A stretch of 10,000 nucleotides of DNA from the NCBI RefSeq assembly GCF_020217005.1, contig NZ_JAIWOI010000132.1, positions 1 through 10,000 of the forward strand, read 5' to 3'. Numbering within the stretch: the stretch's first letter is position 1; each line of letters starts with the position of its first letter. Position numbers and translations under genes: made by a program. Origin of the DNA: Rheinheimera sp. (GTDB taxonomy: Bacteria; Pseudomonadota; Gammaproteobacteria; Enterobacterales; Alteromonadaceae). Under the pieces are notes generated by a model. It searched no databases and had not been told where the DNA came from. It saw only the letters and a program-made list of their open reading frames with translations. Shown here in pieces: positions 7,649 through 10,000 of the stretch.

Positions 7649-7704
7649 ACCCTAAAGTCGTGTTATGACACTTTAGTGACGAACTTATGAAAACTTAATG
7701 AAAA
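7649..7704 (-). promoter_or_regulatory. Tandem Pho box (PhoB operator) with candidate -10
   Basis: On the plus strand four 7-base units start at exactly 11-base intervals: ATGACAC at 7665, GTGACGA at 7676, ATGAAAA at 7687 and ATGAAAA at 7698. They are separated by the four-base spacers TTTA, ACTT and CTTA. Read on the minus strand the units are GTGTCAT, TCGTCAC, TTTTCAT and TTTTCAT, degenerate copies of the PhoB half-site CTGTCAT, and the 7+4 spacing is that of the Pho box. A candidate -10, TAGGGT (7654-7649), lies 10 bases after the last unit, as expected when PhoB replaces the -35 contact; its own match to consensus is weak. The array faces the choice-of-anchor I gene, whose start is 40 bases beyond the -10. 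Confidence 0.72.
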
Positions 7705-7725
7705 AGGGGCAATCAACCCCCCCTT
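7701..7725 (-). terminator. Intrinsic terminator of the NAD(P)-binding protein gene
   Basis: On the minus strand a G-rich run (7723-7717) pairs with CCCC (7709-7706) around a short loop and is followed at once by TTTTT (7705-7701). It begins about 13 bases after the stop of the minus-strand NAD(P)-binding gene. The T-tract overlaps the distal unit of the Pho box, so the two signals are tightly packed. Confidence 0.65.
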
Positions 7726-7737
7726 GCGATGACTGAC

Positions 7738-8376
7738 TTAATAAGCGACACAAAAACGCTGGTTCTGGTGGCGTGGCTGCTCAGCTTCATCCAGCATAGC
7801 AAGCGCATAATCAGCGGTTGAAATACGACTTTGGCCCTGTGCATCAGTCAGTAATTGATCCTTGCCCAGCCTGAAGATCCCGGTTTTTTCCGCTGGAAAA
7901 ATTTCGGCGGCAGGAGACAAATAACTCCAATTTTGCTGCTGTTGTGCTTTAAGCAGTAACAACGCCTGATAAGCACCTTGCGCCGATCCCAGATAAGCGG
8001 CCGGGAAATCCGGGCTAGTGAGCAACATCTGGCCTGGCGCGTATTCCAGCGAGGCTGCGCCGCCTACCACCAGCAAACGAGGCACTTTAGCTTCAATGCT
8101 GGCCGCTAAAATGGATTTGAAGCCTTGAATATAATAGGCTGCCACATCTGCCTCTTTGTGACCACTGAAAGCGCTGATCACCAGATCTGCGCCCTCAAGC
8201 GCCAAAGCCAGAGCCGCGGTATCCATCACATCCACTTTAACGCCAGTTAAACCTTCTGTCTGTGTCAGACGCTCAGGTCTGCTAACTAGAGCCCTGACCT
8301 GATGCCCACGTTCTAATGCTTCCGTGGTCAAAGCTGAACCAATAAAACCAGAGGCCCCAATAATTGCGATATGCAT
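7738..8376 (-). CDS. NAD(P)-binding Rossmann protein, COG2910/YwnB type (putative NADH-flavin reductase-like)
   Basis: A 212-residue soluble protein with an N-terminal Rossmann fold: beta strand then GASGFIG (residues 7-13), the GxxGxxG dinucleotide motif, followed by RALVSRPERL. The C-terminal stretch ISTADYALAMLDEAEQPRHQNQRFCVAY matches the conserved end of COG2910 proteins (cf. 'IS..DYA.A..DE.E...h..qRf..gY'). Length is normal for the family, atypical short-chain dehydrogenase relatives that lack the Tyr-x-x-x-Lys dyad of classic SDRs. The substrate is unknown. The ATG at 8376 has a good ribosome-binding site (GGAG, 8-base spacing). The gene is transcribed away from the LysR-type regulator that shares its promoter region and is a candidate target of it. 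It ends at a terminator and seems to be a single-gene unit. Confidence 0.87.
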   Translation of the reverse strand: MHIAIIGASGFIGSALTTEALERGHQVRALVSRPERLTQTEGLTGVKVDVMDTAALALALEGADLVISAFSGHKEADVAAYYIQGFKSILAASIEAKVPRLLVVGGAASLEYAPGQMLLTSPDFPAAYLGSAQGAYQALLLLKAQQQQNWSYLSPAAEIFPAEKTGIFRLGKDQLLTDAQGQSRISTADYALAMLDEAEQPRHQNQRFCVAY

Positions 8377-8484
8377 AACTTAATCTCCGTCTGAGTGAAT
8401 AGGCTTTATTATCCTCAGACTTATTGATTAGAAAAATACACCAATACATAATTCACTGTTATCAATCAAACAACAATAGCTATC
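8377..8484 (+). promoter_or_regulatory. Divergent promoter region between the NAD(P)-binding gene and lysR-type gene
   Basis: For the plus-strand regulator, TTGATT (8424-8429) and CATAAT (8447-8452) are separated by exactly 17 bases and match the -35 and -10 consensus at four and five of six positions, giving a leader of about 25 bases. For the minus-strand gene a GATAAT (-10-like, 8413-8408) is present but no convincing -35 is seen. ATTGAT (8423-8428) and ATCAAT (8461-8466) form an inverted pair 32 bases apart, flanking the regulator's promoter; this could be an operator, but it does not fit the T-N11-A spacing of a standard LysR box. Confidence 0.5.
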
Positions 8485-9393
8485 ATGCAACTGCAAAATA
8501 TTGATTTAAATGCGATACCGGTTTTTCTGGTTTTAGCTCAGGAGCGCAGCTTTACTGCAGCGGCAGAACGGCTTGGCTGCACAAAAACCAAAGTCAGCCT
8601 GCAAATCAAAGCTCTGGAATCCAGTCTGGCGGTTGCGCTGTTCCGCCGTACCACCCGACTGGTCAGTCTGACTCAGGCTGGCGAACAGCTGTACCAGCAC
8701 TGTCTGCCGCTGCTGCAACAGCTAAGTCAGCATTTGATCGAAGCTCAAAGCTCAGAGCAAAACTTAACTGGCACTTTAGTGATCAGTGCACCGGAGGATT
8801 ATGCTCAGCAGGTGCTGATACCAGCATTGCTGGCTTTCCGTCAGCGGCACCCGGCTTTGGCGTTCGAATTAAAAAGCAGCGATCAGATCAAAGATTTAGT
8901 CAAAGAGGGGATAGATTTATCCATCAGAGCGGGCTGGTTAAGGGACTCAAGCCAAAAAGCTATCTCTTTGGGCAGCTTTGAGCAATGGTTGGTGGCCTCC
9001 CCCACTTACCTGCAACATCATGGTTTACCACAGCATCCAACTGAATTGTCGCAGCACCATTTTATTTGCTTTACGTTGCTGCCTTCAGCTTTGCACTGGA
9101 GTTTTAGTAAAGGAGAGGAACGACTGCAGGTACAGATGCGAAGCCAGATAAAAACCGGCTCGACAGCTTCTGTTACCGCTCTGGTCAAAACCGGAGCTGG
9201 CCTTGGAGTCCTGCCTGATTACACAGCCAGAACTTTGATCAAAAGCGGCGAATTGGTACAAGTATTACCGGAGTGGCAACTTGCCAAAGGCGGAATTTAC
9301 GCGGTATATCCGCCGGGTTCGTTCCGGCCTGCCCGTGTCAGGATTTTTGTCGAATTTCTGCAACTGTGGCTAGCCGGCAGTGGTTTTGAATAA
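8485..9393 (+). CDS. LysR-type transcriptional regulator
   Basis: A 302-residue protein of typical LysR length. Residues about 7-66 form the winged helix-turn-helix: VFLVLAQERSFTAAAERLG, then TKTKVSLQIKALESSL as the recognition region, then LFRRTTRLVSLTQAG. Residues about 90-296 form the two-lobed effector-binding domain, with the family signature GAGLGVLPDYTA near residues 238-249. It resembles the CrgA/DhcR-like LysR group that often sits divergent from a short-chain reductase. The ligand is unknown. The ATG at 8485 has no recognisable Shine-Dalgarno sequence despite a good promoter upstream. Autorepression and control of the divergent NAD(P)-binding gene are the usual arrangement and are inferred here from gene order only. 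Confidence 0.93.
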   Translation: MQLQNIDLNAIPVFLVLAQERSFTAAAERLGCTKTKVSLQIKALESSLAVALFRRTTRLVSLTQAGEQLYQHCLPLLQQLSQHLIEAQSSEQNLTGTLVISAPEDYAQQVLIPALLAFRQRHPALAFELKSSDQIKDLVKEGIDLSIRAGWLRDSSQKAISLGSFEQWLVASPTYLQHHGLPQHPTELSQHHFICFTLLPSALHWSFSKGEERLQVQMRSQIKTGSTASVTALVKTGAGLGVLPDYTARTLIKSGELVQVLPEWQLAKGGIYAVYPPGSFRPARVRIFVEFLQLWLAGSGFE

Positions 9394-9415
9394 AAAAGGG
9401 CCCATTAAGGGCCCT
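9392..9415 (-). terminator. Terminator between convergent genes, stronger on the minus strand
   Basis: AGGGCCC (9397-9403) and GGGCCCT (9409-9415) form a perfect 7-base GC-rich stem with loop ATTAA. Read on the minus strand, the hairpin is followed directly by TTTTTT (9397-9392), a textbook intrinsic terminator for the solute-binding protein gene that ends at 9539. On the plus strand the stem follows the lysR stop (9391-9393) but lacks a U-tract, so it may terminate that transcript less well. Confidence 0.75.
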
Positions 9416-9538
9416 GAAATCACCAGGAACAGTGATGCATGCAACAAGTTTAAGCCAACTAAGAATGACGGCCTCACTTTTCAAAACTATGACAAGTCAG
9501 CGAATCTTTGATGAAAACCACAGAAAAGAATTTCAACT

Positions 9539-10000
9539 TCAATGTTTTACTAAAGCCTGTTGGATGTGGTATTTGCTGAGCAGTTGCTGCCATTTTGGAT
9601 CTGACGACATCTTTGCCACTGCACTCTGTAAAAACTGATATAACCTGGGGTCGTTGTTACTTAGCATAAATCGTCGCAATATCACTTCATGAGGAGTGGA
9701 CGCCACATAAAAATAACGGGCTTGTTCACCCTGATTGAATTTATAAGACAATGTAGAGGAGCTGATGATCGTAAAGTCACCCCGGCCTAACCTCAGCATA
9801 TCCAACACATAATCTTCCTGCAGTGTATCTACTCTTTTCAATATGCCGGCCGCAACGGCCTGATCTAAAGCTTTGTACCTGTATCCCTGAGAACCAATAA
9901 AAGTTTTACCTGTTAAGTCCGCTAAATCTGTTGCCATAAAAGGTTTTTCTGCAGCAGAGACAAACATATCCTGGTCATGTAGAAAAGGCTCCGTAAACAA
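9539..10000 (-). CDS. Periplasmic solute-binding protein, family 3-like (5'-partial)
   Basis: The C-terminal 153 residues of a protein whose start lies beyond the right edge; the first visible codon (TTG, 10000-9998) is internal. The visible part resembles the second half of bacterial extracellular solute-binding protein family 3: a DLADLTGKTFIGSQGYRY segment (cf. 'DLkGK.vgv..G..y'), a loop with LQEDYVLDMLRLGRGDFTI typical of the hinge-return region where the protein 'reads' a ligand-linked value, and a final alpha-helical tail with FLQSAVAKMSSDPKWQQLLSKY (cf. 'in.al..l..dg....i..ky'). No signal peptide is visible because the N-terminus is missing, so periplasmic location is inferred from the family. 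Ligand unknown; many stand-alone copies in this bacterial group lack a dedicated ABC transporter. Its terminator is at 9392-9415, leaving about 120 bases of 3' untranslated sequence. Confidence 0.75.
   Translation of the reverse strand: MFTEPFLHDQDMFVSAAEKPFMATDLADLTGKTFIGSQGYRYKALDQAVAAGILKRVDTLQEDYVLDMLRLGRGDFTIISSSTLSYKFNQGEQARYFYVASTPHEVILRRFMLSNNDPRLYQFLQSAVAKMSSDPKWQQLLSKYHIQQALVKH

Noticed and set aside
9432..9638. Plus-strand open frame of 68 codons
   Set aside because: It has no recognisable family features, overlaps the 3' end of the solute-binding protein gene on the other strand, and has no clear ribosome-binding site.

Overview
The window looks like chromosomal DNA from a marine or freshwater gammaproteobacterium of the Alteromonadales/Rheinheimera type. 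This is inferred from moderate GC, the protein repertoire (GGDEF-EAL signalling, 'choice-of-anchor I' lipoprotein, PstS-like mini-binding protein plus porin) and general protein similarity; no taxonomic marker gene is present. I see no insertion sequence, integrase, CRISPR array, tRNA or rRNA. Coding density is high and no gene-free stretch exceeds about 200 bases.

Left end (1-1627): the C-terminal transpeptidase half of a large penicillin-binding protein enters from outside the window. All three catalytic motifs are visible, with an unusually long interval between the second and third. Its stop is followed by an imperfect palindrome of 19-base arms that resembles a solitary REP element.

Middle (1628-5629, minus strand): a compact three-gene operon transcribed right to left. 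It encodes a short periplasmic PstS-like single-lobe protein, an outer-membrane beta-barrel protein, and a membrane-anchored GGDEF-EAL c-di-GMP enzyme with a periplasmic sensor. The first two genes overlap by 41 bases and the last two are 5 bases apart, so the products probably work together. One reading is a surface-to-cytoplasm sensing chain that adjusts c-di-GMP.

Next (5825-7737, minus strand): a collagen-repeat-bearing lipoprotein of the choice-of-anchor I beta-propeller family. Its upstream region carries four 7-base direct repeats on an exact 11-base period, the layout of a tandem Pho box, so PhoB control under phosphate starvation is likely. This is the clearest regulatory signal in the window.

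Right end (7738-10000): a COG2910-type NAD(P)-binding protein and a LysR-type regulator are divergently transcribed from a 108-base intergenic region, the usual arrangement of a regulator with its target. A terminator then separates the convergent end of a type 3 periplasmic solute-binding protein that leaves the window on the right.
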